The position numbers were made by a program, and so were the translations under genes. From positions 496,001 to 560,000 of the forward strand of contig NZ_JAENHO010000003.1 of assembly GCF_016785085.1 (NCBI RefSeq): DNA of 64,000 nucleotides, given 5' to 3'. This document shows positions 43,480-51,813 of the stretch, one piece after another (position 1 is the stretch's first letter; every line of letters begins with the position of its first letter). The DNA comes from Paractinoplanes lichenicola. Lineage in GTDB: Bacteria > Actinomycetota > Actinomycetes > Mycobacteriales > Micromonosporaceae. Under the pieces are notes generated by a model. That model saw nothing but the letters and a program-made list of their open reading frames with translations, ran no database searches and was not told where the DNA came from.

Positions 43480-44233
43480 GGCGGGCGACCTCCGCACGGA
43501 GACGATCGGTGATCTCACCGGCCTGGGCGGACACCTCGGGGGAGTCGATGCGCCGGGGCCGCTCGTGGGTGATCGCGTAGTCCTCGATCACCCGGCCCGG
43601 CCGGCTGCTGAGCAGGATCACCCGGTCACCCAGCCGGACGGCCTCGCGCACGTTGTGCGTGACGAACAGGACGGTCAGCGACTGCTCGCGCCAGATCCGC
43701 TCCAGCTCGTCGTGCAGGATGTCGCGGGTCATCGCGTCGAGCGCGCCGAACGGCTCGTCCATCAGTAGGATGTCGGCGTTCTGGGCCAGCGCGCGGGCCA
43801 GGGCGACACGCTGGCGCATGCCGCCGGAGAGCTCGTGCGGCCGCTTGTCGCTGAAGCCGCTCAGCCGCACGATGCCGAGCAGTTCCTCGGCCCGTTTGCG
43901 GCGCTCGGGCCGGGACACGCCCTGCAGCCGCAGCGGCAGCTCGACGTTGCCCCGGACCGAGAGCCACGGGAAGAGCGCGGCCTCCTGGAACATCAGCGAC
44001 ACCTTGCGACCGCCGATGTCGAGCGTGCCGCCGGAGATCTGATCGAGCCCGGCCACCAGCGAGAGCAGGGTGCTCTTGCCGCAGCCGGACGCGCCGAGCA
44101 GGCAGACGAACTCGCCCCTCTGCACGGCCAGCGAGACCCGGTCGAGGGCCAGCAGGTCGCCGTAGCTCTTGGAGACGCTCTCCAGGCGTACGAGCGGACC
44201 CGTTCTGACGTCCTGTCGTTCCAGGAGGCTCAT
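43469..44233 (-). CDS. ssuB: Sulfonate/nitrate-type ABC transporter ATP-binding protein
   Basis: 254 residues: Walker A GASGCGKST, Q-loop LMFQEAALFPWL, signature LSGGMRQR, Walker B ILLMDEPFGALD and H-loop FVTHNVREA, closest in pattern to SsuB/TauB. Middle gene of a binding protein-ATPase-permease operon, with 12 bp to the binding protein and an overlap with the permease. Confidence 0.93.
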   Translation of the reverse strand: MSLLERQDVRTGPLVRLESVSKSYGDLLALDRVSLAVQRGEFVCLLGASGCGKSTLLSLVAGLDQISGGTLDIGGRKVSLMFQEAALFPWLSVRGNVELPLRLQGVSRPERRKRAEELLGIVRLSGFSDKRPHELSGGMRQRVALARALAQNADILLMDEPFGALDAMTRDILHDELERIWREQSLTVLFVTHNVREAVRLGDRVILLSSRPGRVIEDYAITHERPRRIDSPEVSAQAGEITDRLRAEVARHAQ

Positions 44234-44245
44234 CGTTCAGACCTC

Positions 44246-45316
44246 TCAGGCCGCCGCGTCGCTGACCTCGGGCTTGCCCGCGGCCTTGAGCAGCTCGTTG
44301 AGCGGCCCGAGGTCGTAGATGCCCTTGAGGTCGACGGGCTTGAGCAGACCGACGTCCTCGGCGTGCTTCGCGCTGGTGAACAGCGACGAGGCGACCGGGT
44401 CGGCGGTGAAGGTCAGGTTCTTGAACGAGGCGGCCAGCACCTCGTCCTTGAGCGGCTTGCCACTGAGCGCCTCGAGCTGGGCGTTGGCGGCCTTCTGGGC
44501 GTCGGCGTCGTTCTTCTCGATGTAGTCGAGCGACTCGAGGTGCCCCTGCAGCAGCTTCTTGACCGTGCCGGGGTATTTCTTGAGGAACTCCTGCGTGACG
44601 ATCAGGTGGGTCGTCACGAACAGGCCGCTCGGCCAGAGGTCCTTCTCGTCCACGAGCACCTTGCCCTTGGACTCCAGGATCAGCCGGCTGTAGTTGGGCT
44701 CGGGCACCCACGCGCCGTCGATCGCGCCCTGGGCGAAGGCCTGCAGCGCGGTCGCGTTGTCCTGCGGCAGCACCGAGACGTCGCCGCCGCCCTGCTGGTC
44801 GGCGTTGAGGCCGTTCTCCTTGAGCCAGGCGCGCAGCGCGACGTCCTGCGTGTTGCCCAGCTGCGGGGTGGCGATCTTCTTGCCCTTGAGGTCGGCTGGG
44901 GTGTTGATGCCCTCCTTGACCACCAAGCCGGCGCCGCCCGAGGTGCTGCCCGCGATGATCTTCAGGCCGGTGCCCTTGGACTGCGCCCAGCCGTTGATGG
45001 CCGGGTTGGGGCCGATGTACGTGGCGTCGATCGCGCCCGAGAACAGCGCCTCGATCGCGGCCGGGCCGGCGTTGAACGTCTTGGTCTCGAGCTTGGTGCT
45101 GCCCAGCGCGGTCTCGAAGAACTTCTTGTTCACGCCGACCAGCGCGGGAGAGTGGGTGATGTTGGGGAAGTAGCCGAGCCGGAGGGAAGCGGCCTCGGCG
45201 CTGCCGCCGTCGCCCGACGAGGAACCCTCGTCGTCGCCACCGCAGGCGGCCAGCAACGATGCGGACAGCAGGGCGGTGGCGGCAACAGCAAGCGCACGGA
45301 AGGTGCGGGAGCTCAT
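44246..45316 (-). CDS. ssuA: Aliphatic sulfonate-type substrate-binding lipoprotein
   Basis: 356 residues. Signal peptide with lipobox LLAAC, Cys25 being the lipidation site, then a Gly/Ser/Asp-rich linker and an SsuA/ThiY-like type 2 binding fold (LRLGYFPNITHSPALVGVNKKFFE, FNAGPAAIEALFSGAIDATYIGPNPAI). Delivers substrate to the SsuBC-like pair downstream. Family firm; sulfonate versus taurine or nitrate ligand is not resolved. An Rrf2 regulator gene lies about 70 bp upstream on the same strand. Confidence 0.9.
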   Translation of the reverse strand: MSSRTFRALAVAATALLSASLLAACGGDDEGSSSGDGGSAEAASLRLGYFPNITHSPALVGVNKKFFETALGSTKLETKTFNAGPAAIEALFSGAIDATYIGPNPAINGWAQSKGTGLKIIAGSTSGGAGLVVKEGINTPADLKGKKIATPQLGNTQDVALRAWLKENGLNADQQGGGDVSVLPQDNATALQAFAQGAIDGAWVPEPNYSRLILESKGKVLVDEKDLWPSGLFVTTHLIVTQEFLKKYPGTVKKLLQGHLESLDYIEKNDADAQKAANAQLEALSGKPLKDEVLAASFKNLTFTADPVASSLFTSAKHAEDVGLLKPVDLKGIYDLGPLNELLKAAGKPEVSDAAA

Positions 45317-45389
45317 GCCCCCGCCTCCGCTTCGCTACGGCAGAGGCCTGAGCCGGGCACTGTGCCTAATGATTCGCTCGCAAGCTCAC

Positions 45390-45800
45390 TCATGCGGACT
45401 CCTTGATGGTGGAGAGTTCAGCCAGGGTTTTGTGGTCGACGACGCCCTCGATGGCCTCCTCGACCGCGACCCACACGTCGTGCAGCCCGAAGGCGGCCCC
45501 GTGATAGGTCGCATGGGTGGTGGGCAGCCCGCGGACGGTGGCGAGCGCGCCCCCGACGGCTCGCACGACGTCGCCGACGGTGATCTCCTCGGCGGGGCGG
45601 GCGAGCGCGTATCCGCCGTCGACGCCGCGGTGGCTGTGCAGCAGCCCGGCGCGGCGCAGGTCGAGCAGGATGCCCTGCAAGAAGCTGAGCGGGATGTCCT
45701 GGGCGGCGGCCAGGGTCGCCGCCTTGACCAGGCGGGGATGTTCCACCGTGACCGAGAGCATCGCCCTCACGGCGTAGTCCGTGCGTGCCGAGACGTACAC
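45390..45800 (-). CDS. Rrf2 family transcriptional regulator
   Basis: 136 residues: VSARTDYAVRAMLSVTVEHP, PLSFLQGILLDLRRAGLLHSHRGVDGGYALARPAEEITVGDVVRAVGG. The three cysteines of Fe-S sensors (IscR, NsrR) are absent, as in CymR-type sulfur regulators, so it probably senses a protein or small molecule. GTG 45800 was chosen, with GGGGG just upstream; an alternative ATG lies 7 codons earlier. Likely represses the adjoining sulfonate transporter when sulfur is plentiful. Confidence 0.9.
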   Translation of the reverse strand: MYVSARTDYAVRAMLSVTVEHPRLVKAATLAAAQDIPLSFLQGILLDLRRAGLLHSHRGVDGGYALARPAEEITVGDVVRAVGGALATVRGLPTTHATYHGAAFGLHDVWVAVEEAIEGVVDHKTLAELSTIKESA

Positions 45801-45843
45801 GTTGCCCCCAGTCCCCGCCAAAACCCGCGTTCGCCTATCTAGT

Positions 45844-45858
45844 TGATGGGAATGATGG
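45844..45858 (-). promoter_or_regulatory. Direct repeat in the Rrf2 promoter region
   Basis: Two copies of TGATGG start 9 bp apart at 45844 and 45853, flanked by CTAG on both sides, about 45 bp upstream of the Rrf2 start. A candidate self-binding site; symmetry is poor and confidence low. Confidence 0.35.
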
Positions 45859-45969
45859 TCTAGGTGGAGATTGGAGTCAAGGCCGGTCCGCCATCGGGGA
45901 ATCTCACCCGGTGTCCATGTGGTGACCTGCAGTGGCGACGATGACCTCGGAAGGCGCTAATGTCATTTT

Positions 45970-47283
45970 GTGGCGCGCAGAATCAAGATCCCCGCGACGA
46001 AGTACCCGGTGGAGCGATTCACCCTGGCCAACGGATTGCGGGTGGTGCTCACGCCTGACCGCAGCGCCCCGGTCGTCGGGGTCGCGGTCGTCTACGACGT
46101 GGGCATCCGGTCCGAGCCCGAGGGGCGCACCGGCTTCGCTCACCTCTTCGAGCACCTGATGTTCCAGGGCTCGGAAAACCTGGAGAAGCTGGCCCACTTC
46201 CGCCACGTGCAGGGCGCCGGCGGCACCTTCAACGGCTCGACCCACCTCGACTACACCGACTACTTCGAGGTGCTGCCCTCCGGCGCCCTCGAGCGGGCGC
46301 TGTTCCTCGAGGCCGACCGCATGCGCGGCCCCCGGCTGACCGAGGAGAATCTGCTCAACCAGATCGACGTGGTCAAGGAGGAGATCCGGGTCAACGTGCT
46401 GAACCGGCCGTACGGCGGGTTCCCCTGGCTGCGCCTGCCCCCGGTGATGTTCTCGACGTTCCCCAACGCCCACGACGGGTACGGCTCGTTCGGCGACCTC
46501 GACAGCGCCACCGTCGCCGACGCGCAGGCCTTCTTCGACCGCTATTACGCCTGCGGCAACGCGACCCTGGCCGTGGCGGGCGACTTCGACGTGGTCAAGG
46601 CGACCGAGATGATCCACCGCCACTTCGGCGACGTCCCGGCCCGCCCGGCGCCGTCGCTGCCCAGCTTCGACGAGCCCGACCTGACCAGCGAGCAGCGCGA
46701 CGTCTACACCGACCGGCTCGCCCCGCTGCCCGGCGTGGCCAGCGCGTGGCGGGTGCCCGACCCGATCGGCGACTTCGACAACTACCTGCCGTACGTGGTG
46801 CTGGCCGAGGTGCTCACCGACGGCGACGCGTCCCGGCTGGTCGAGCGGCTGGTGCAGCGCGACCGCACGGTGACCAGCATCGGCGGCTACATCGGCTTCA
46901 TGGGCGACGAGTTCCAGGTCCGCAACCCCACCGCGCTGCTGCTGCAGGCGCACATGCCGCCCGGCGGCGACGGCGAGAAGGTGCTGCGCACGGTCGACGA
47001 GGAGCTGGAGCGCCTGGCCGCCGACGGGCTGCAGCCCGGCGAGCTCGAGCGGGTGCAGGCTCGCATCGCGACCCACCTGCTGCGCGACACCGACTCCGTG
47101 CTCGGCCGGGCGCTGCCGATGGCCGTGCTCGAGCTCCAGCGCGGCCGTCCCGAGCTGCTCAACGAGCTGCCCAAGCTGGTCGGCGAGGTCACCGGGGCGC
47201 AGATCGTCGCCGCGGCCGCCACCCTGCGCCCCGAGCGGCGCGCCACCGTCGAGGTCCTCCCCGGAGCCGGAGCTGTCGCATGA
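45970..47283 (+). CDS. M16 family zinc metallopeptidase, catalytic subunit
   Basis: 437 residues. Inverted zinc motif HLFEH at 58-62, with a downstream Glu in the VVKEEIRVN segment (about 135) as third ligand. Further M16 motifs: GTFNGSTHLDYTDYFE and ALERALFLEADRM. Degrades short peptides. GTG start follows TAATGT by 6 nt, indicating a leaderless transcript. The stop overlaps the second M16 gene (ATGA), the arrangement of heterodimeric M16 proteases. Confidence 0.93.
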   Translation: MARRIKIPATKYPVERFTLANGLRVVLTPDRSAPVVGVAVVYDVGIRSEPEGRTGFAHLFEHLMFQGSENLEKLAHFRHVQGAGGTFNGSTHLDYTDYFEVLPSGALERALFLEADRMRGPRLTEENLLNQIDVVKEEIRVNVLNRPYGGFPWLRLPPVMFSTFPNAHDGYGSFGDLDSATVADAQAFFDRYYACGNATLAVAGDFDVVKATEMIHRHFGDVPARPAPSLPSFDEPDLTSEQRDVYTDRLAPLPGVASAWRVPDPIGDFDNYLPYVVLAEVLTDGDASRLVERLVQRDRTVTSIGGYIGFMGDEFQVRNPTALLLQAHMPPGGDGEKVLRTVDEELERLAADGLQPGELERVQARIATHLLRDTDSVLGRALPMAVLELQRGRPELLNELPKLVGEVTGAQIVAAAATLRPERRATVEVLPGAGAVA

Positions 47284-48599
47284 GCATCAAGACCCTGCCC
47301 GACCTGATTCCGGACGCGAAGCTCAAGCTGCCCAAGGAGGCCGAGCGCACCCTGGCCGGCGGCCTCACCGTGATCGCCATCCGGCGCGCCGCCGTGCCGC
47401 TGGTCGAGCTGCGGCTGCGGGTGCCGTTCGGCAAGGCCCACCTGCCCCGGGCCACCCTGCTCTCGCAGGCGCTGTTCACCGGCACGGGCGCGATGTCCAG
47501 CGTCGACATCGCGGCCGAGCTGCAGACGGTCGGCGGTGGCCTCTCGGCCGGGCTCGACCCCGACCGGCTGATCGTGTCGGGCAACTCGCTGGCCTCCGGC
47601 CTCGACCGCATGCTCGAGATCCTGGCCGCGGTGCTGACCGACCCGGCCTATCCGAACGAGGAGGTGGCGACCGAGCGCGACCGCCTCGTCGACCACATCC
47701 AGGTCGCGCTGTCCCAGCCGGCCCACCTCGCCCGTACGGCGTTGCTCAAGCGGATGTTCGGCAAGCACCCGTACGCGGTGCAGACGCCCGAGCCCGACCA
47801 GGTGCGCGCGGTGCGCCCGGCCGCGCTGCGCACCCTGCACGCCGAGCGGGTCCGCCCCGAGGGCGCGGTGCTGGTGCTGGTGGGTGACATCAACCCGGAG
47901 AAGGCGATCGACGCCGCCGAGAAGGCGCTCGGCAGCTGGACCGGCCCGGCCAAGACGGCCGAGGCGCCGCCCACGCCGCCGCTCGTGCCCGGCCCGCTGC
48001 TGCTGGTCGACCGGCCCGGCGCGGTGCAGTCGTCGCTGCGGATGGCGCTGCCCGCGGTCGACCGCACCGACCCCGGCTACGCCGCCCTCCAGCTGGCCAA
48101 CCTGGTCTTCGGCGGCTACTTCTCGTCCCGCTGGGTCGAGAACATGCGCGAGGACAAGGGCTACACGTACGGCCCGCACACCTCGATCGAGCACTATCTG
48201 GCCGGCTCGGCCCTGATGGTCTCGGCCGAGGTCGCCACCGAGGTCACCGGCCCGTCGCTGCTCGAGACCCACTACGAGCTGGGCCGCATCGCCAGCCTCC
48301 CGCCCGCCGAGGACGAGCTCGAGCAGGCCCGCCGCTACGCCCTGGGCACGCTGCGGCTGGGCATGTCGACCCAGGCCGGCCTGGCCGGTCTGGCCAGCAT
48401 GTACGCCAGCTTCGGGCTGCGCCTCGACCACCTCCGGCAATACTCGGCCGCGCTGGCCACCGCGACCCGCGAGCAGGTGGCCGACGCGGCCGCCCGCTTC
48501 CTCGCGCCGACCAACGCGGTCACCGTGGTGCTGGGCGACGCCGAGAAGGTGCAGGGGCCGCTGTCCGCGCTCACCGCGGTGGAACGAAGCGCCGAGTGA
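47280..48599 (+). CDS. M16 family protein, non-catalytic partner
   Basis: 439 residues of the same fold, but the HxxEH zinc motif is absent: the equivalent segment reads RATLLSQALFTGTG. The C-terminal region keeps the conserved SSRWVENMREDKGYTYGPHTSIEHY, which holds the substrate-binding Arg and Tyr of the partner subunit. Together with the preceding gene it should form an alpha-beta dimer like the mitochondrial processing peptidase and the Sphingomonas pair. Overlaps both neighbours by 4 nt. Confidence 0.92.
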   Translation: MSIKTLPDLIPDAKLKLPKEAERTLAGGLTVIAIRRAAVPLVELRLRVPFGKAHLPRATLLSQALFTGTGAMSSVDIAAELQTVGGGLSAGLDPDRLIVSGNSLASGLDRMLEILAAVLTDPAYPNEEVATERDRLVDHIQVALSQPAHLARTALLKRMFGKHPYAVQTPEPDQVRAVRPAALRTLHAERVRPEGAVLVLVGDINPEKAIDAAEKALGSWTGPAKTAEAPPTPPLVPGPLLLVDRPGAVQSSLRMALPAVDRTDPGYAALQLANLVFGGYFSSRWVENMREDKGYTYGPHTSIEHYLAGSALMVSAEVATEVTGPSLLETHYELGRIASLPPAEDELEQARRYALGTLRLGMSTQAGLAGLASMYASFGLRLDHLRQYSAALATATREQVADAAARFLAPTNAVTVVLGDAEKVQGPLSALTAVERSAE

Positions 48600-49567
48600 G
48601 TGCGCCCGAGGAGCCCGACGTCCGCGAGCAGCCCGGCGCTCAGGTCGACGCCCCGCCGCTGGCCCGCAGCACCCTCGACCGGGCCGCCGAGCACCGCACC
48701 GACGAGGAGTGGCTGGCCGCGGCGTGGGACCGCGGCCTGGTCCTCGTCATCGACCTGACCAAGGGCGGCCGGGCCCTGCTGGCCGACGAGGGGCTGGTGC
48801 TGCTGCCCGCGGCCGAGGCGCCCGCGGCCGAGCGCTGGTTCCTCGGCGTCGACCCGGACGGCACGCCGCTGTGGACGGTCGACGCGCCGCTGCCCGAGGT
48901 GGCCGGCGCCCGGGCGGTCACGCTGCGGGACGTCGGTCACCTGCTCGACGATCGGGACGCGGGCGTGTTCACGGCGGCCGTGGCCCTGGGCAACTGGCAC
49001 GCGAGCCACAAGTTCTCCCCCCGTACGGGCCTGCCCACCACGGCCGTCGAGGCCGGCTGGGCCCGCGAGGACACCGAGGGCAACACGATGTGGCCGCGCA
49101 CCGACCCGGCCATGATCGTGCTCGTGCACGACGCCGTGGCCGGTCCCGAGGGCCGCTGCCTGCTCGGCCACAACGCCGCCTGGGGCCGCGCGGCCGACGG
49201 CGGGGTGCGCTTCTCGTGCCTGGCCGGTTACGTCGAGCCCGGCGAGTCGGCCGAGGCCAGCGTGGCCCGTGAGGTCGACGAGGAGGTCGGGCTCACGCTC
49301 ACCTCGCTGACGTATGCGGGCAGCCAGTCCTGGCCCTTCCCGGGCTCGCTGATGCTGGGCTTCCACGCCACGGCCGACCCCGCGCAGCCGATCACGCTCG
49401 ACCCGGCCGAGATCGACGAGGCGCACTGGTTCACCCGCGAGGCGGTGGCCAAGATGATCGCCGGGGAATATCACGATCCGGCCAGCGGTGTCCCGATGAG
49501 CCTGCCGATGCCCTCTTCCATCGCGTTCTATCTCATTGAGCGCTGGTTGGGCGGTTTGGCCGGGTAA
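48596..49567 (+). CDS. nudC: NudC-like Nudix hydrolase (NAD+/NADH diphosphatase)
   Basis: 323 residues. Complete Nudix box GYVEPGESAEASVAREVDEEVGL followed by the NudC signature SQSWPFPGSLMLGF, which marks NADH pyrophosphatases able to remove NAD caps or hydrolyse NAD(H). The zinc-ribbon that precedes the Nudix box in most NudC proteins has no cysteines here (HKFSPRTGLPT), so that metal site is lost. GTG start overlaps the previous stop by 4 nt, joining it to the M16 operon. Confidence 0.87.
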   Translation: MSAPEEPDVREQPGAQVDAPPLARSTLDRAAEHRTDEEWLAAAWDRGLVLVIDLTKGGRALLADEGLVLLPAAEAPAAERWFLGVDPDGTPLWTVDAPLPEVAGARAVTLRDVGHLLDDRDAGVFTAAVALGNWHASHKFSPRTGLPTTAVEAGWAREDTEGNTMWPRTDPAMIVLVHDAVAGPEGRCLLGHNAAWGRAADGGVRFSCLAGYVEPGESAEASVAREVDEEVGLTLTSLTYAGSQSWPFPGSLMLGFHATADPAQPITLDPAEIDEAHWFTREAVAKMIAGEYHDPASGVPMSLPMPSSIAFYLIERWLGGLAG

Positions 49568-49635
49568 CGGAATCAACTTGATCTAATCAGAGAAGTTTTC
49601 GCCTGAGCGAGTAACCAGAACGGGGCCCAGCCGCG

Positions 49636-49657
49636 TCTCGGTATACAAAGACCGAGA
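49636..49657 (+). promoter_or_regulatory. Promoter/operator of the 2OG dioxygenase gene
   Basis: Perfect inverted repeat TCTCGGT-(8 nt)-ACCGAGA overlapping a TATACA -10-like element at 49642-49647, 13 nt before the ATG. The whole 49568-49669 spacer is AT-richer than the genome. The arrangement suggests a repressor that blocks the promoter. Confidence 0.6.
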
Positions 49658-49669
49658 GGTGGAAGATCG

Positions 49670-50563
49670 ATGACGCAGGTGCAAGCACCCGCTTGGGCCC
49701 CGATGACCGCGGACGAGCGGGCCCAGTTCGACCGGGACGGGTTCCTCGTCGTGCCCGGGGTTCTGTCCGAGAGCGAGATCGAGGTCGCGCGCACCGCCGT
49801 CCTCGGCGCCTTCGAGCGGGCCGGGCAGCCCGGTGGTCATGGGCTCGGCTCGACCGGCGCGCTGCACCAGCTCTCCGCGGTGACGTCGCTGCCCGAGCTG
49901 GCCTTCCTGCTCGACCACCCGGTGGCATTCCGCTACATCTGGTCGCTGCTGGGCTGGAACGTGCACGTCTACCACTCGCACATCGACGTGCACCCGCAGA
50001 TCCACGAGAAGCAGAAGGACTGGTGGCACTGGCACCAGGACGGCGGCCGGCAGAACCGTGAGATCGAGACCGACCCGCGCCCGACGCTCTCGGTCAAGCT
50101 GGCCTACTGGCTGTCCGACGTGAGCGAGACCGGCCGCGGCAACTTCACCGTGCTGCCCGGCAGCCACAAGACCAACTGGCTGCCCGGCCCGCCCAACCGC
50201 GGCACCCCGTGGCCGCAGCCCGAGGGCGCGCTGCAGATCACCGCGAACCCCGGTGACCTGGTCGTCTTCGACCGCCGCCTGTGGCACGCGCGCTCCGACA
50301 ACTACTCGGAGGTCACCCGCGTCGGCGCCTTCTTCGGCTACACCTACCGGTGGATCGCCGGTCGCGACGAGGTCGCCGACCTGCCGAACACCCCGGAGTG
50401 GGCCGGCTTCAACGACGTGCAGAAGCAGCTGCTGGGCCACTGCCCGCAGGGCGACGGCACGGGCGACCACGCCTGGGGTCACTACCCCGAGACCACGCCG
50501 CTCTACGGCGCGCTCAAGGAGCGGGGCCTGCTCGACTCGAGCATCCCGGCTCTGATCCCGTAA
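49670..50563 (+). CDS. Phytanoyl-CoA dioxygenase family (Fe(II)/2-oxoglutarate) oxygenase
   Basis: 297 residues. Iron ligands in HWHQDGG (the H-x-D pair) and a distal His in RLWHARSDN, with the 2OG-binding Arg in the following TRVGAFFGYTYRW. N-terminal EQRAQFDRDGFLVVPGVL-type start (here ERAQFDRDGFLVVPG), common to PhyH and ectoine hydroxylase (EctD). Substrate could be ectoine-like or a secondary metabolite; no ectoine genes adjoin. Own promoter with a palindromic operator. Monocistronic. Confidence 0.9.
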   Translation: MTQVQAPAWAPMTADERAQFDRDGFLVVPGVLSESEIEVARTAVLGAFERAGQPGGHGLGSTGALHQLSAVTSLPELAFLLDHPVAFRYIWSLLGWNVHVYHSHIDVHPQIHEKQKDWWHWHQDGGRQNREIETDPRPTLSVKLAYWLSDVSETGRGNFTVLPGSHKTNWLPGPPNRGTPWPQPEGALQITANPGDLVVFDRRLWHARSDNYSEVTRVGAFFGYTYRWIAGRDEVADLPNTPEWAGFNDVQKQLLGHCPQGDGTGDHAWGHYPETTPLYGALKERGLLDSSIPALIP

Positions 50564-50590
50564 CACGCGTTTCCCGGATAACCTAATGAT

Positions 50591-51043
50591 GTGGGGCAAA
50601 CCGGGACATTAGACAAGACGGTGACCGCGGCGGGCCGGCTTCTCCTCGAGGCACTGGGGGAGAAGAGCCCGGCGCGGTCGTTGTCACGTCTGAGCGACTC
50701 GCCGCGCGCCGTCCGGCTGCTGCGCGAGCTCTTCACGGTCGCGGTGCGGCGCGGCTTCGTCGGGCGCGATCCGCGCGACGTCACGGCGTACGTGCGCGAC
50801 CTGCTCGAATATCAGGAGTTGGCGACCGGCGGGGTGCTGGCCCGCGAGACCGAGGCCGTGATCCGCTCGGTGCTCGGCGAGCCCGAACTGGCGTACGGGA
50901 TCTCGGATCTGCGGCGCTTCGAGCTGATCTGCTACATCGTCGGTGACCTGGCCCGGCCGCCCGGGGTGCCCACGGCCGAGCTGGCCGCGCTCGTCAGCCA
51001 GGCCGAGTGGCGGCTGACCCGCCTCGACCGGCTCGCGCCATGA
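50591..51043 (+). CDS. Helical hypothetical protein, first of a paralogous pair
   Basis: 150 residues, all-helical: AGRLLLEALGEKSPARSLSRL, AVIRSVLGEPELAYGISDLRRFELICYIVGDL, AELAALVSQAEWRLTRL. The order of segments matches the next gene closely (see 51040), so the two are probably diverged duplicates. GTG start without ribosome site, TAATGAT just before, likely leaderless. Function unknown; no membrane segment. Overlaps the next gene by 4 nt. Confidence 0.72.
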   Translation: MGQTGTLDKTVTAAGRLLLEALGEKSPARSLSRLSDSPRAVRLLRELFTVAVRRGFVGRDPRDVTAYVRDLLEYQELATGGVLARETEAVIRSVLGEPELAYGISDLRRFELICYIVGDLARPPGVPTAELAALVSQAEWRLTRLDRLAP

Positions 51044-51489
51044 GCCCGATCTTCTCGCCGGTCCACGGCATCCACACCGCCGCCGGGCGCTACCTGCAGC
51101 GTGTCGCCTACGAGGACGCGCCGCCGCGCAGCGTCGAACCGACTTCCGCCGCGCGCCACGTGTGGGAGATCGCTTTCGGACTCGCCGCCCGTCGCCGTTT
51201 CGACGCCGACAGCCCGCTGGCCGAGATCCGGCGCACCGTGACGACGACCCTGCGGCGGCACGCGGCCGCGGCCCTGCCCGCGCTGGCCGCCGAGATGCTG
51301 ATCCGCGACGCGCTGGGCGAGACCGTGCCCGTCGACGAGATCGGCGACGCCGTCCGCAGCCGGGCCCACCTGATGCTCTTCGCCGGCCTCGTGGACGAGC
51401 TCGCCATGACCGACGGCGAGCTCGAAGACCTGGTCATCCAGGCCGAGGAGCTCGCCGTCGACGCGATCGCGGAGACCGTACGGGATTAG
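51040..51489 (+). CDS. Helical hypothetical protein, second of a paralogous pair
   Basis: 149 residues. It shares segments with the preceding protein: AGRYLQRV against AGRLLLEA, MLIRDALGETVPVDEIGD against VIRSVLGEPELAYGISD, and GELEDLVIQAEELAV against AELAALVSQAEWRLT. ATG overlaps the previous stop (ATGA). Function unknown; likely forms a dimer with its neighbour. TTAG shared with the convergent mycoredoxin stop. Confidence 0.74.
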   Translation: MSPIFSPVHGIHTAAGRYLQRVAYEDAPPRSVEPTSAARHVWEIAFGLAARRRFDADSPLAEIRRTVTTTLRRHAAAALPALAAEMLIRDALGETVPVDEIGDAVRSRAHLMLFAGLVDELAMTDGELEDLVIQAEELAVDAIAETVRD

Positions 51490-51731
51490 CTGGCAGCGAG
51501 GGCCGCGAGGTGTTCCTTCACCTGAACGATGGACGGGTTGGTCAGCGCCGACCCGTCGTCGAACTTCAGGGTGGGGACGGTCTGGTTGCCGCCGTTGACG
51601 CTCATCACGAAGTCGGCCGCGTCGGGCTGCTGCTCGATGTCCACCACCTCGTAGGCGATGCCCTCACGGTCGAGCTGCGACTTGAGGCGGTGGCAATAGC
51701 CACACCAGGACGTCGAGTACATGGTCAACAT
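51486..51731 (-). CDS. mrx1: Mycoredoxin (Mrx1)
   Basis: 81-residue glutaredoxin-fold protein with the redox motif WCGYC (Cys10 and Cys13), a TVP cis-proline loop (NQTVPTLKF) and the terminal helix NPSIVQVKEHLA. Mycoredoxin reduces mycothiol-protein mixed disulfides, matching the mshB gene at the other end of the window. Next to uvrD2 as in mycobacteria. AAGGGAA precedes the ATG. Confidence 0.95.
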   Translation of the reverse strand: MLTMYSTSWCGYCHRLKSQLDREGIAYEVVDIEQQPDAADFVMSVNGGNQTVPTLKFDDGSALTNPSIVQVKEHLAALAAS

Positions 51732-51813
51732 CGGTCGGATTTCCCTTCGGATGGGTCACATGGCACAGCGCCTTACGGCACAACGTCAGGCCCGGGTGCC
51801 ATGATTCCCTACC

